Origin: UBA2020 sp964551435 | GTDB lineage: Bacteria > Pseudomonadota > Alphaproteobacteria > Micavibrionales > UBA2020 | DNA length: 64,000 nt | Assembly: GCA_964551435.1 (NCBI GenBank) | Contig: CAZKBS010000001.1 | Coordinates: forward strand, 480,588 to 544,587 | Reading direction: 5' to 3' | Part shown: piece after piece, positions 35,170 through 43,790 of the stretch | Position numbering within the stretch: the first letter of the stretch is position 1 | Layout of the letters: every line of letters begins with the position of its first letter | Program-made: the position numbers and the translations under genes | Notes under the pieces: model-generated | Seen by the model: only the letters and a program-made list of their open reading frames with translations | What the model was told of the DNA's origin: nothing | Database searches by the model: none

Positions 35170-36084
35170 ATGACGCAAACAATGTCTGCGAAACTCGGAT
35201 TCATCGGCCCCGGCATTATGGGGCAGCCGATGGTTTTGAACCTGCTGAAGGCGGGGCATCATGTGGCTGTTTATGGCCGCACTGCTGCACGCACTGCGCC
35301 GCTTGCGGCGGCAGGGGCGCAGATTTGCGCATCGCCCGCCGAAGTCGCGGCCGCAGCGGATATTATTTTCACCTGCGTATCCGATACGCCCGATGTCGAG
35401 GCGGTGATTTTCGGTAGCCAAGGCATCATCCACGGCGCCCGCGCGGGCAGTGTGGTTGTGGATATGAGCACGATTTCCCCCGATGCCACGCGTGATTTCG
35501 CGGCGCGTCTGGCGGCAAAGGGCATCGGCATGCTGGATGCCCCCGTATCGGGCGGCGAAAGCGGCGCGATTGCAGGCACGCTGTCCATCATGGTTGGCGG
35601 CAAGGACGAAGTCTTTGCGCGTGTGAAGCCCTATTTCGACGCCATGGGCAAAAATATTGTGCATGTCGGCGCGAACGGCGCGGGGCAAGTTGCGAAATCC
35701 TGCAACCAGATTGTGGTCGCCGTCACTATCGAAGCGGTGGCGGAGGCGATGCTGCTGGCCGAAAAAAGCGGCGTTGACGGCGCAAAGGTGCGCGCGGCGT
35801 TGCTGGGCGGCTTTGCGGGCTCCAAAATCCTCGAAGTGCATGGCAACCGGATGCTGAGTGATGATTACAAGCCGGGCTTCAAAACCGCGCTGCACCGCAA
35901 GGACATGGGGATTGTGCTGGATACTGCGCAGCGGCTCGGGCTGATGTTGCCGGGGGCGATTCTCGCCACGGGGCATCTGGATGCGGTATTGGCGGCGGGC
36001 GAGGGGGAACAGGACTCGTCTGCTATTTTCAAGGCGCTGAAGCGCGCGCAGCACAAAAATCCTGTTCGCAAAACCGCGACGTAA
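35170..36084 (+). CDS. 3-hydroxyisobutyrate dehydrogenase-family oxidoreductase, GarR/GlxR-like
   Basis: This is an NAD(P)-dependent beta-hydroxyacid dehydrogenase, probably a tartronate semialdehyde (2-hydroxy-3-oxopropionate) reductase. From ATG 35170 (AAGGA about 10 bases upstream) it has 304 residues. Motifs: LGFIGPGIMGQPMVLNLLKAGH (cofactor loop), DAPVSGGESGAIAGTLSIMVGG (substrate binding), GAGQVAKSCNQIVVA with the catalytic lysine, and PGFKTALHRKDMGIVLDTA. These follow GarR/GlxR more closely than MmsB, but specificity is inferred. It lies 28 bases after addA. Confidence 0.85.
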   Translation: MTQTMSAKLGFIGPGIMGQPMVLNLLKAGHHVAVYGRTAARTAPLAAAGAQICASPAEVAAAADIIFTCVSDTPDVEAVIFGSQGIIHGARAGSVVVDMSTISPDATRDFAARLAAKGIGMLDAPVSGGESGAIAGTLSIMVGGKDEVFARVKPYFDAMGKNIVHVGANGAGQVAKSCNQIVVAVTIEAVAEAMLLAEKSGVDGAKVRAALLGGFAGSKILEVHGNRMLSDDYKPGFKTALHRKDMGIVLDTAQRLGLMLPGAILATGHLDAVLAAGEGEQDSSAIFKALKRAQHKNPVRKTAT

Positions 36085-36102
36085 GCGCTTTACGTAAATT
36101 AT

Positions 36103-36591
36103 CTAATCGATGTTATATTTTATATAATCAAGCGCCCCTTGCAGGATATGCGTGGCGGCGAGCTTGTCGATGACGGCGCTGCGTTTTTTGCGGCTGACGT
36201 CGGCCTGTTCGATTAAGAACCGCTGCATGGCGGCGGTCGACAGGCGTTCATCCCAGAAACAGATGATGGGGTCAAACCCCAGAATATCCTTTGCGCGCAG
36301 CAGGTTATTGCCGAAATGGCGCACGGATTCCGCGCGGTTTCCCTCTGCCCCCGACATATGCACGGGCAAGCCGATCAGAAAACCGCCGACCTCGTATTCC
36401 TTGCAGATCGTGGCCAGCTGGCGGGCGTTTTCGGTGAAGGTGGTGCGCGCGAGGGTTTTCAGCGGCGTCGCGATGGAAAGGTCATGGCTGGCGAGCGCCA
36501 GACCCAGCGTTTTTTCACCATGATCCACGCCCAAAAGCCTTGTTTTGGCGGGCAGATGGACCTTCAGTTCTTTTATTGCGACAACCGGCAT
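36103..36591 (-). CDS. ruvX: Putative pre-16S rRNA nuclease YqgF/RuvX
   Basis: YqgF has an RNase H fold and trims 16S rRNA precursors (earlier named RuvX, Holliday junction resolvase-like). The start at ATG 36591 gives 162 residues. Motifs: LLGVDHGEKTLGLA with the first acidic residue, GFLIGLPVHMSGAEG, CFWDERLSTAAMQRFL, and KKRSAVIDKLAATHILQGALDY with the last catalytic Asp. It stops with TAG. It is convergent with the upstream dehydrogenase gene and divergent from gatC with only 51 bases between starts. Confidence 0.93.
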   Translation of the reverse strand: MPVVAIKELKVHLPAKTRLLGVDHGEKTLGLALASHDLSIATPLKTLARTTFTENARQLATICKEYEVGGFLIGLPVHMSGAEGNRAESVRHFGNNLLRAKDILGFDPIICFWDERLSTAAMQRFLIEQADVSRKKRSAVIDKLAATHILQGALDYIKYNID

Positions 36592-36642
36592 GCTAGATTT
36601 TTCCGCTGGGATTTGACTACTTAAATAAGGAAAAATACGGAA

Positions 36643-36930
36643 ATGTCCATCGATAAAGATACGGTCGGTAAAATCGCGCGTCTGGCGCGCATCCGCGTGA
36701 CGGAAACGGAAAAGGAAACCCTTGCGGCGGAACTTTCCGGCATTCTGTCTATGGTCGAAAAACTGAACAAGGTCGATACCAAAGGCGTCGAGCCCCTGAC
36801 CTCCGTCGTGCAGGTCAAATTGCCGCAGCGCCCCGATGTCGTGACCGATGGAGGCATCCCCGAAAAAATCCTGCAAAACGCGCCGGAACAGACGGCGGGC
36901 TTTTTCGTCGTTCCCAAAGTCGTTGAATAA
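36643..36930 (+). CDS. gatC: Asp-tRNA(Asn)/Glu-tRNA(Gln) amidotransferase subunit C
   Basis: GatC is the small scaffold of the GatCAB amidotransferase that converts Glu-tRNA(Gln) and/or Asp-tRNA(Asn). The 95-residue product shows VGKIARLARIRVTETEKETL, ILSMVEKLNKVDTKGVEPL, and the C-terminal GFFVVPKVVE, all family hallmarks. Followed by gatA after 39 bases. Confidence 0.96.
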   Translation: MSIDKDTVGKIARLARIRVTETEKETLAAELSGILSMVEKLNKVDTKGVEPLTSVVQVKLPQRPDVVTDGGIPEKILQNAPEQTAGFFVVPKVVE

Positions 36931-36969
36931 ATTCACGCGCTGCCAAGCGCCATCCGAAAGCAGACTGAC

Positions 36970-38445
36970 ATGACCAAACTGACACACCTGACCATCAAGG
37001 CCGCGCTCGACGGTCTCAAGAAAAAAGAATTCACCGCGACCGAGCTGGTCGATGCGCATATCGCCGCATCCGAAGCCGCGCGCCATCTGAATTGCTACAT
37101 CACCGAAACCTTCGACAGCGCCCGCGCGCAGGCGAAGGAGTCCGATGCGCGCTATGCGGCGGGTAAGGCTTTGCCGCTGGATGGTATTCCAATTGCGATG
37201 AAAGATCTGTTTTGCACCGAAGGCGTGCAGACGACCGCCGCCAGCAACATTCTGCGCGGTTTTGTGCCGCCCTATGAATCAACCGTATCGGCAAAAATGA
37301 AAGCCGATGGTCTGATTTCGATGGGCAAGGCGAATTTGGATGAATTCGCGATGGGCTCGTCGAACACCACCTCCGCTTTTGGTAACGTTATCAACCCGTG
37401 GAAACGCAAGGGTGATAACCGCGACCTCGTGCCCGGCGGTTCTTCCGGCGGTTCTGCCGCGGCGGTTGCCGCGCGTATCGCCATGGGCGCCACGGGGACG
37501 GATACGGGCGGTTCCATCCGCCAGCCGGCCGCGTTCTGCGGCATTGCGGGTATCAAGCCGACCTATGGCCGCTGCTCGCGCTTTGGTGTGGTGGCGTTTG
37601 CCTCCTCGCTCGACCAGCCGGGGCCTTTCGCGCGCACGGTCGAAGATAACGCGCTGCTGCTGCGCTCCATGGCGGGCTATGACCCGAAAGACTCCACCTC
37701 CGTGAACGTGCCGGTGCCGGATTATGCGGCGGCCTGCGGCGGCAGCCTCAAGGGCCTGCGCGTCGGCGTGCCGAAAGAATACCGCGTTGACGGCACCAAT
37801 CCCGAAATCGTCGCGCTCTGGGACAAGGGCGTGCAGATGCTCAAAGACGCGGGCGCGGAAATTGTCGATGTATCCCTGCCGCATACGGGCTATGCGCTTG
37901 AAACCTACTACATTATCGCGCCGGCGGAATGTTCGTCGAACCTCGCGCGCTATGACGGTGTGCGTTTCGGCCAGCGCAGCGCGGGTGAAAACCTCATCGA
38001 CACCTACGAAAAAACCCGCGCCGAAGGTTTCGGCCGCGAGGTCAAGCGCCGCATCCTCATCGGCACCTATGTGCTGTCGGCAGGGTATTACGATGCCTAT
38101 TACAATCAGGCGCGCCGCGTGCGCAAACTCATCTGGCAGGATTTCATCAATGCCTATCAGAAATGCGACGTGCTGCTGACGCCGACGGCGCCGACGCCGG
38201 CCTTCGCGATTGGCGAAAATACCCAAGATCCGGTGACGATGTATCTCAACGACATCTTCACCATCCCCGCATCGATGGCGGGCATGCCCGGTATGGCGGT
38301 TCCGGTCGGGCTCAGCGCCGACGGTCTGCCGCTCGGCCTGCAGCTGATTGGCAAGCCGTTCGAAGAAGAAACGCTGTTCAAAGCCGGCCATGCGCTGGAA
38401 CAGGCGGCGAAATTCGACGTGCTGCCGCAGCTGGTCGCGGCGTAA
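36970..38445 (+). CDS. gatA: Asp-tRNA(Asn)/Glu-tRNA(Gln) amidotransferase subunit A
   Basis: GatA is the amidase that hydrolyses glutamine to supply ammonia. The 491-residue product has the Ser-cisSer-Lys machinery: catalytic Lys in IAMKDLFCTEG, GGSSGGSAAAVAARIAMGATG, and TDTGGSIRQPAAFCGIAGIKPTYGR with the nucleophile. Then follow YNQARRVRKLI and LTPTAPTPAFAIGE near the C-terminus. Full length and intact. Confidence 0.97.
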   Translation: MTKLTHLTIKAALDGLKKKEFTATELVDAHIAASEAARHLNCYITETFDSARAQAKESDARYAAGKALPLDGIPIAMKDLFCTEGVQTTAASNILRGFVPPYESTVSAKMKADGLISMGKANLDEFAMGSSNTTSAFGNVINPWKRKGDNRDLVPGGSSGGSAAAVAARIAMGATGTDTGGSIRQPAAFCGIAGIKPTYGRCSRFGVVAFASSLDQPGPFARTVEDNALLLRSMAGYDPKDSTSVNVPVPDYAAACGGSLKGLRVGVPKEYRVDGTNPEIVALWDKGVQMLKDAGAEIVDVSLPHTGYALETYYIIAPAECSSNLARYDGVRFGQRSAGENLIDTYEKTRAEGFGREVKRRILIGTYVLSAGYYDAYYNQARRVRKLIWQDFINAYQKCDVLLTPTAPTPAFAIGENTQDPVTMYLNDIFTIPASMAGMPGMAVPVGLSADGLPLGLQLIGKPFEEETLFKAGHALEQAAKFDVLPQLVAA

Positions 38446-38480
38446 GGGTTGCAGGAACAAAGTCTATAAGGAATAAAAAT

Positions 38481-39932
38481 ATGTCTGGAATTATCAAAGG
38501 CGAAACGGGCGATTGGGAAATGGTCATCGGGCTTGAAATCCACGCCCAGGTGCTCAGCGAAACCAAACTTTTCTCCGGCGCCTCCGCGGCTTTCGGTGGC
38601 GCGCCCAATGCGCAGGTCTCCCCCGTCGATGCGGGCATGCCCGGCATGCTGCCCGTCATCAACAGCGTTTGCGTTGAAAAAGCGGTGCGCACCGGCCTTG
38701 GCCTCAATGCCGCGATCAACCTTGAATCGGTGTTCGAGCGTAAAAACTATTTTTACCCCGACCTGCCGCAGGGGTATCAGATTTCGCAGTACGAAAAGCC
38801 CATCGTCGGCAATGGCGAGATTGAAATCGACCTGCCCGATGGCACGGTCAAGAAAATCGGCATCGAGCGCCTGCACCTTGAACAGGACGCGGGTAAATCG
38901 CTGCACGACCAGCACCCGCAAAAAAGCTTTGTGGATCTGAACCGCAGCGGCAACCCGCTGATGGAAATCGTCTCCAAGCCAGACCTGCGCACACCCGAAG
39001 AAGCGGCGGCCTATGTCGCCAAAATCCGCGCCATCGTGCGCTACCTCGACACCTGTGATGGCAACATGGACGAAGGTTCCATGCGCTGCGACGTCAACGT
39101 ATCGGTGCGCCGTCCGGGCGAGCCTTTTGGTACGCGCTGCGAGATTAAAAACGTGAATTCCGTGCGTTTTGTGCAGCAGGCGATTGAATACGAAGCGCGC
39201 CGTCAGGTCGAGATTCTCGAGGCTGGCGGTAAAATCGTGCAGGAAACGCGCCTGTTCGATACCAAAAACGGCACCACGCGCTCCATGCGCTCCAAAGAAG
39301 ACGCGCATGACTATCGCTACTTCCCCGATCCCGATCTGCTGCCGCTGGTGCTGGACCCCTCTTTCGTCGACGGTATCAAGGCAACCCTGCCCGAACTGCC
39401 GGATGCGAAGAAAAAACGTTTTATCGCCATGGGGCTCACGCCCTATGACGCAGGCGTGATTACGGGCGAGCGTGACCGCGCGGCCTTTTTCGAAAAAGTC
39501 GCCAATGGCAATGACCCGAAACTCGCGGCCAACTGGCTGACCAACGAGCTTCTGGGGGCGCTGAACAAAGCCGAAAAAGACCTTGCCGACAGCCCCGTAT
39601 CGGCCGAGCAGCTGGGCGGGCTTGTCGCCTTGATCGCTGATAACACGATTTCCGGCAAAATCGCCAAGGAAGTTTTCGCCGAGATGTGGGCGACGGGCAA
39701 AGATGCTGCCGTGATTGTCGAAGAAAAAGGCCTTAAGCAGGTGACCGATACCGGCGCGATCGAAAAACTGATCGATGATGTGCTGGCCGCCAATGCCGAC
39801 AAGGTCGCGGAATACCGTAGCGGCAAGGACAAGCTGTTCGGCTTTTTCGTCGGCCAGATCATGAAACAGTCGGGCGGCAAAATGAACCCCGCCATGGTCA
39901 ACGATCTTCTGAAATCCAAATTGCAAGGATAA
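38481..39932 (+). CDS. gatB: Asp-tRNA(Asn)/Glu-tRNA(Gln) amidotransferase subunit B
   Basis: GatB binds the mischarged tRNA, activates it with ATP and receives ammonia from GatA. ATG 38481 follows AAGGA at 38468-38472 and gives 483 residues; a longer frame overlaps gatA and is rejected. Motifs: WEMVIGLEIHAQVLSETKLFSG, FYPDLPQGYQISQYEKPI, LEQDAGKSLHD, SLVDLNRSG-type FVDLNRSGNPLMEIVS, and YRYFPDPDLLPLVL. The C-terminal YqeY-like tail domain (GFFVGQIMKQSGGKMNPAMVNDLL) is complete. Confidence 0.97.
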   Translation: MSGIIKGETGDWEMVIGLEIHAQVLSETKLFSGASAAFGGAPNAQVSPVDAGMPGMLPVINSVCVEKAVRTGLGLNAAINLESVFERKNYFYPDLPQGYQISQYEKPIVGNGEIEIDLPDGTVKKIGIERLHLEQDAGKSLHDQHPQKSFVDLNRSGNPLMEIVSKPDLRTPEEAAAYVAKIRAIVRYLDTCDGNMDEGSMRCDVNVSVRRPGEPFGTRCEIKNVNSVRFVQQAIEYEARRQVEILEAGGKIVQETRLFDTKNGTTRSMRSKEDAHDYRYFPDPDLLPLVLDPSFVDGIKATLPELPDAKKKRFIAMGLTPYDAGVITGERDRAAFFEKVANGNDPKLAANWLTNELLGALNKAEKDLADSPVSAEQLGGLVALIADNTISGKIAKEVFAEMWATGKDAAVIVEEKGLKQVTDTGAIEKLIDDVLAANADKVAEYRSGKDKLFGFFVGQIMKQSGGKMNPAMVNDLLKSKLQG

Positions 39933-39937
39933 CGCAC

Positions 39938-40696
39938 ATGCCGACGGTCAAAGGACTGCCCAAGGGCAAAGCCGCCCCCCTGATGATATCGCAGGACGCG
40001 GCACGCCGTTTTTTCGTCGGCCTGTCGTGGGATCCGAAAGAACCGGAAAAGCCGAAGCTGATACCGCCCTTCCCCACGGGTGATCCGGCGGCGATGGTGC
40101 CGTGGCTTTTGCTTTTGCTGCCGCGTCTGGTGCTGCTGCCGTTTCGTCTGTTGTTTCGTCCGGTGATTCAGGCCGATGCGAACGCCAAGGCGCAGTGGAG
40201 CAAGGCCGATGATGCGCGGGGTCGCGATAAAAACTCCGCGCATTTCGATCTCGATCTTGCCTGCTATGTGTTTGACAAGGATTTCAAGCAGCTGGCCTAT
40301 GTCGGCCCGGACGATGCCGCGTTTATCGATGCCAGCAAAAAAGTCTATCACAGCGGCGAAGATCAGGGCGGCTTTGGCGGCCCTGACGATGAAACGATTT
40401 CCGTCGAAACGCAGGGTTTGCCCGAAAACTATCACCATTTTTTCTTTGTGGTCGAATGTGACAGCAAATTCAGCCTTGAAGAAATCCGCAATCCCGCCAT
40501 TCGTCTGGCCGATGGCAAAACCAATGAAAACGCGATTGAAACCACGCTGACGCCGCCCGCGCATCTCAATGCGCACGGCTTCGCCTTTTGCCATGTCTGG
40601 CGCGAAGGCGAGGGCTTCATGGTGCGTAACCTCGAAGAATATACCGGCGATAATATGGACTGGCCGAAATTCCTGTCCGGTTTCGCGGCGGCGTAA
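39938..40696 (+). CDS. TerD-family protein with an N-terminal hydrophobic segment
   Basis: TerD-domain proteins bind calcium and are linked to tellurite, phage and stress responses, with unclear biochemistry. This 252-residue product has an N-terminal part with a strongly hydrophobic stretch (PWLLLLLPRLVLLPFRLL, about residues 54-71). The TerD-like domain follows: SAHFDLDLACYVFDKDF, VYHSGEDQGGFGGPDDETIS matching the acidic calcium-loop block, LPENYHHFFFVVE, and FAFCHVWREGEGFMVRNLEEYTGD. It begins 5 bases after gatB and is followed 8 bases later by a HAD phosphatase. Other ter genes are absent nearby. Confidence 0.8.
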   Translation: MPTVKGLPKGKAAPLMISQDAARRFFVGLSWDPKEPEKPKLIPPFPTGDPAAMVPWLLLLLPRLVLLPFRLLFRPVIQADANAKAQWSKADDARGRDKNSAHFDLDLACYVFDKDFKQLAYVGPDDAAFIDASKKVYHSGEDQGGFGGPDDETISVETQGLPENYHHFFFVVECDSKFSLEEIRNPAIRLADGKTNENAIETTLTPPAHLNAHGFAFCHVWREGEGFMVRNLEEYTGDNMDWPKFLSGFAAA

Positions 40697-40704
40697 GGGA
40701 TACG

Positions 40705-41382
40705 ATGTCGGGTTTTATTGTATTTGATGTCGACGGCACCATTCTTGACAGCTTCGGCATGTATGAACGCGTGCTGCGCGTGTATTCGGAGCTGAACAAG
40801 CTGCCCTATCCGGACGTGAACGCCATCAAACGCGGATACGGCGAGCCGGAAAAGCACGATTTTATGTGGGGCGTTGCGCGCGAAGAGCAGATCAAGCATC
40901 TCATGCAAAGCTTCAAGCTGAACGATGAATGGTCGCTGTCGGGCGAGCCGGATAAAATCCCCGACCTTTTTTCGGGTGCTAAGGATGCGCTGGTGCATCT
41001 TAAAGACCTTGGCTATACCCTCGGTATCGTGACGTCCAAGCCCGAAGGCCCGCTGCTGTATCAAATGGAACATCACGGCGTAAGCAAGCTGTTCTCCGGC
41101 ATTCGCACGGGCACCGATGTGAAGCGCCGCGGCGAGGCGGAAAAACCTGCGCCCGACCAGCTGCTGAGCCTGATGCGCGAGCTGGGCAAACATGCCGAAG
41201 AAACCCTGATGGTCGGCGACACATCGATGGATGTGCGCATGGGCCGCAATGCATCAACCCTGACGCTGGGCGTTACCTGGGGTGCGCATCCGGTGCAGGA
41301 ACTGGTCGATGCGGGCGCGCATCATATTGTCGATACGCATTTCGATGACGTGGTCGGTCACGTCAAATCGGTTTTCGGATAA
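40705..41382 (+). CDS. HAD-superfamily hydrolase, phosphoglycolate phosphatase-like
   Basis: This is a haloacid dehalogenase-fold phosphatase of 225 residues. Catalytic motif I is FDVDGTILDS (Asp8, Asp10), motif II VTSKPEG, and motif III/IV EKPAPDQLLSL with VGDTSMDVRMGRNAS. A helical cap lies at about residues 18-85. This is the Gph/PpaX layout; the true substrate is unknown. It is apparently cotranscribed with the TerD-like gene. Confidence 0.85.
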   Translation: MSGFIVFDVDGTILDSFGMYERVLRVYSELNKLPYPDVNAIKRGYGEPEKHDFMWGVAREEQIKHLMQSFKLNDEWSLSGEPDKIPDLFSGAKDALVHLKDLGYTLGIVTSKPEGPLLYQMEHHGVSKLFSGIRTGTDVKRRGEAEKPAPDQLLSLMRELGKHAEETLMVGDTSMDVRMGRNASTLTLGVTWGAHPVQELVDAGAHHIVDTHFDDVVGHVKSVFG

Positions 41383-41409
41383 AAATCCCGTTTAAACTTG
41401 CGGCGGCTA

Positions 41410-41769
41410 TCAGCCCGCGCGGCGCGCGCCTTTGCTGGGCGGCGTGCGTTTGACGCTGGCAGATAGAGGGCGCTGTTCGGATGGGCGCTCGACGTAATGA
41501 ACACCGTCGAGTTTGCGGATTTGCGCGGCGAATTTTGCGGGCGCATGCATGAAAAAAATGCCGCGGCTGCCAAGGGTGCCGTCATCATTTTTCACGCGCA
41601 CCTGATTTTCAAGGCCGGCGGTTTTCGCCATCTCGCGGATACGGCGCATCATCGCTTTGACGTCTTCGGTGATGTCGGTTTTGGCGCGCGACCCTTTGGC
41701 GCGCAGGCCGACCGAATACACATAGCACTTGGCTTTATCGTTGAAATCCTTGCGGGCGTCGTTGCTCAT
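41410..41769 (-). CDS. Unknown small protein, related to its upstream neighbour
   Basis: A 119-residue basic protein with no recognised domain. AAAGGA precedes the ATG at 41769. The core shows KCYVYSVGLRAKG, a helix DVKAMMRRIREMAKTAGLENQVRV and RGIFFMHAPAKFAAQIRKL. The tail is Arg/Lys/Ser-rich. The layout parallels the next gene upstream, suggesting an old duplication. Only 18 bases separate the two genes. Confidence 0.65.
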   Translation of the reverse strand: MSNDARKDFNDKAKCYVYSVGLRAKGSRAKTDITEDVKAMMRRIREMAKTAGLENQVRVKNDDGTLGSRGIFFMHAPAKFAAQIRKLDGVHYVERPSEQRPLSASVKRTPPSKGARRAG

Positions 41770-41787
41770 GGCGATGTCCTTTCGCGC

Positions 41788-42108
41788 TTAAAATCCGAAT
41801 TTGGGAGAGCGCGGTGTCTGGCACGGCGGGGGCGGTGTATAGGGGGCGAAATCCTTGGCGAAGCTTTGTGCGGCGATTTTACGCGCAGCGTCTTCGCTGC
41901 AGCGGATGACGATACCGATTTCGCCGTTCATCGGGGTAATGGCGGCAACGTCTTTTTCAAGTCCCTCGGCTTTCAGAAAATCGCGCAGGCGGCGCAGCGT
42001 TTTTTTCTGGGCATCGTCCATCTGGCGCATGATTTCCATGGGGCCGGTGCAAAAGCTGCCGGGCGCGGGCTTCAACTGGACGTCATACGTGAACTTATAA
42101 TTTTGCAT
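41788..42108 (-). CDS. Unknown small protein, paralogue-like pair partner
   Basis: This is a 106-residue protein of unknown function; the start at ATG 42108 (MQNYKFTYDVQLK) is preferred over an upstream ATG at 42129. A beta-rich start is followed by DAQKKTLRRLRDFLKAEGLEKDVAAI and GEIGIVIRCSEDAARKIAAQ, which align by pattern with RRIREMAKTAGLENQV and GIFFMHAPAKFAAQI of the following gene. No signal peptide or membrane segment is seen. Confidence 0.65.
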   Translation of the reverse strand: MQNYKFTYDVQLKPAPGSFCTGPMEIMRQMDDAQKKTLRRLRDFLKAEGLEKDVAAITPMNGEIGIVIRCSEDAARKIAAQSFAKDFAPYTPPPPCQTPRSPKFGF

Positions 42109-42235
42109 GTAAATATTCCGTGCAGGCATCCGGCGGCCGGATGATTCGCTCTAATCATGACTATGGAATGCCATAATCTATAGGCGCATGGCGGCGGACT
42201 GTCAATCCGGCCTTATATTGACATAAGCAATAATC

Positions 42236-43402
42236 TTAACAGCGGAAGGCGCGCAGCAGACGCGGCGCTGCCTGTGGCGGCACTTGCGGCTTGGGGGCGG
42301 CGGTGTTGTCGTTGTCTGCGGCGGGCGCGTTGTCGTTGAACGCGGCGGCGGGTTTGGCCTCCGGCTTGTGTTCGGGCACGGGGATGTTGAAATGCTGTTT
42401 CAATTTGCCGGCTTCGGGCAGGGGGTGCGGAATATCCTCGCCAAGATCATGTGCATCGAACGGCACGGGGATCGGATGTTCGACAGGCTCCGGCGCTTGC
42501 GGTTTATCAAGGCGCAGCACCTTTGCAAGCCCGCCGCGGATATTCTCAGCAATCGCGCGCCAGCCGCCTGGCGTGACCCGACGTTCGGCATCCGCCATGA
42601 TGGTGGCGTTGATGGCATGGGCGGCGGCAATCAGGCCATGGCCTTCCCCAACGCCAATCGCGGCAAAACTGAAACCGGCGCCTGCTGTCATCAGCTTCGG
42701 ATGGCCCAGATGCTCTTCGGCATTTCTGACGATGTTGCGCATGCTGATACCAAAAGCGAGCGCGACCACCGGCAGCACAAACAGCGATACGCCGCCCGCC
42801 ATTAGCCCTGCGCAGGCAAAGCCACCATTGATATAAAGATCAGGACGCTTCACCGATAAAACAGCGATGGTTTTGGCTTTTTCGACCCAGCCTGCTTTAA
42901 CGACCGGCGCTGCAGGGGCGGGTGTTTGTACTGCGGCGGCGATACCTTGTTCCAGCTGTTTTTTATGCGCGGCCTCTTTTTCTTTAGCAATACGGTTGGC
43001 TTCCATGGCATCGGACAGGCTTTGCGCCAGTCTGAAGTTACCGACCGCCAGCAGGAAGCTGGCCGTTGCCGGCAAGGCTGTGCCGCCTGTGACGGCGGCG
43101 CCTGCGACAACCAGCAGCGCCAGGCCGCTTGCGCGCAGCGCCGTGCGGCTGTCGCCTGCGATATCCGCAATCTGTGCGTAGTTTTTCAAAAATTTCGGCT
43201 GCGCCAGATGCAGCGTTTTGAGCCCCACAGAAACTCCTGTCGCGCCAAGGCAGGCGATGAAACCCACAGGATTGGTTTTGGCGAACATCAGGACATCGGC
43301 AACACCGAATACGATGCCGGGATCGAGAGCGACGTCTTTGACAAAGGTGCGCGGGGTCAGCTTCAGGTTTTCGGGGGAAGTCGGTTGGGACAAGACCGCC
43401 AT
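42236..43402 (-). CDS. Unknown membrane protein with Ala/Pro-rich C-terminus
   Basis: This 388-residue protein is not assignable to a family. Four to six hydrophobic segments are visible (for example GFIACLGATGVSVGL, LALLVVAGAAVTGGTALPATASFLLAVGNF, GGVSLFVLPVVALAFGISM). A charged helix AMEANRIAKEKEAAHKKQLEQG sits between, and the last 90 residues are Pro/Ala/Asp-rich with repeated NDN (FNDNAPAADNDN). The N-terminal half and the middle show similar hydrophobic patterns, so an internal duplication is possible. Confidence 0.65.
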   Translation of the reverse strand: MAVLSQPTSPENLKLTPRTFVKDVALDPGIVFGVADVLMFAKTNPVGFIACLGATGVSVGLKTLHLAQPKFLKNYAQIADIAGDSRTALRASGLALLVVAGAAVTGGTALPATASFLLAVGNFRLAQSLSDAMEANRIAKEKEAAHKKQLEQGIAAAVQTPAPAAPVVKAGWVEKAKTIAVLSVKRPDLYINGGFACAGLMAGGVSLFVLPVVALAFGISMRNIVRNAEEHLGHPKLMTAGAGFSFAAIGVGEGHGLIAAAHAINATIMADAERRVTPGGWRAIAENIRGGLAKVLRLDKPQAPEPVEHPIPVPFDAHDLGEDIPHPLPEAGKLKQHFNIPVPEHKPEAKPAAAFNDNAPAADNDNTAAPKPQVPPQAAPRLLRAFRC

Positions 43403-43790
43403 AAAGATTCCTGCGCAAAAGTGGGTAGGTCGCCGCTATAGTCGGGCGCCGCATCTTTTATACATGGGTTTCGGGTTTTTGTGTGGATGGCGTAAAAATA
43501 TATTTTTCTACGCTTGGCACCCCTGCGCGGCGGCAGATGAAACCGCCAGTCCGGACAAGGGGTTGCCATCTGCAGCGTGTTGGGCGGGCCGCGAAGATAT
43601 ATATTTACATAATAAAAAACGATGTTAAGATAACGATGGTCGGCAGCAAAAAACCCAGCAAATCCGCGCATCAGAGCCCGATTCCGGCCTTGGCGGCGGG
43701 CAGGGTGTTGCGCGGGGGGCAATGTGGGGTAGACTGCCCTGTCTCCGGCCTTTGCCTGACACCGACAAGCATTCAAAACGACCAGACCCG
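43403..43790. other. Divergent intergenic region
   Basis: 388 bases between a minus-strand membrane protein gene and a plus-strand oxidoreductase gene. An AT-rich block at 43590-43640 probably holds promoter elements. I see no convincing small gene, repeat or structured RNA. Confidence 0.5.
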
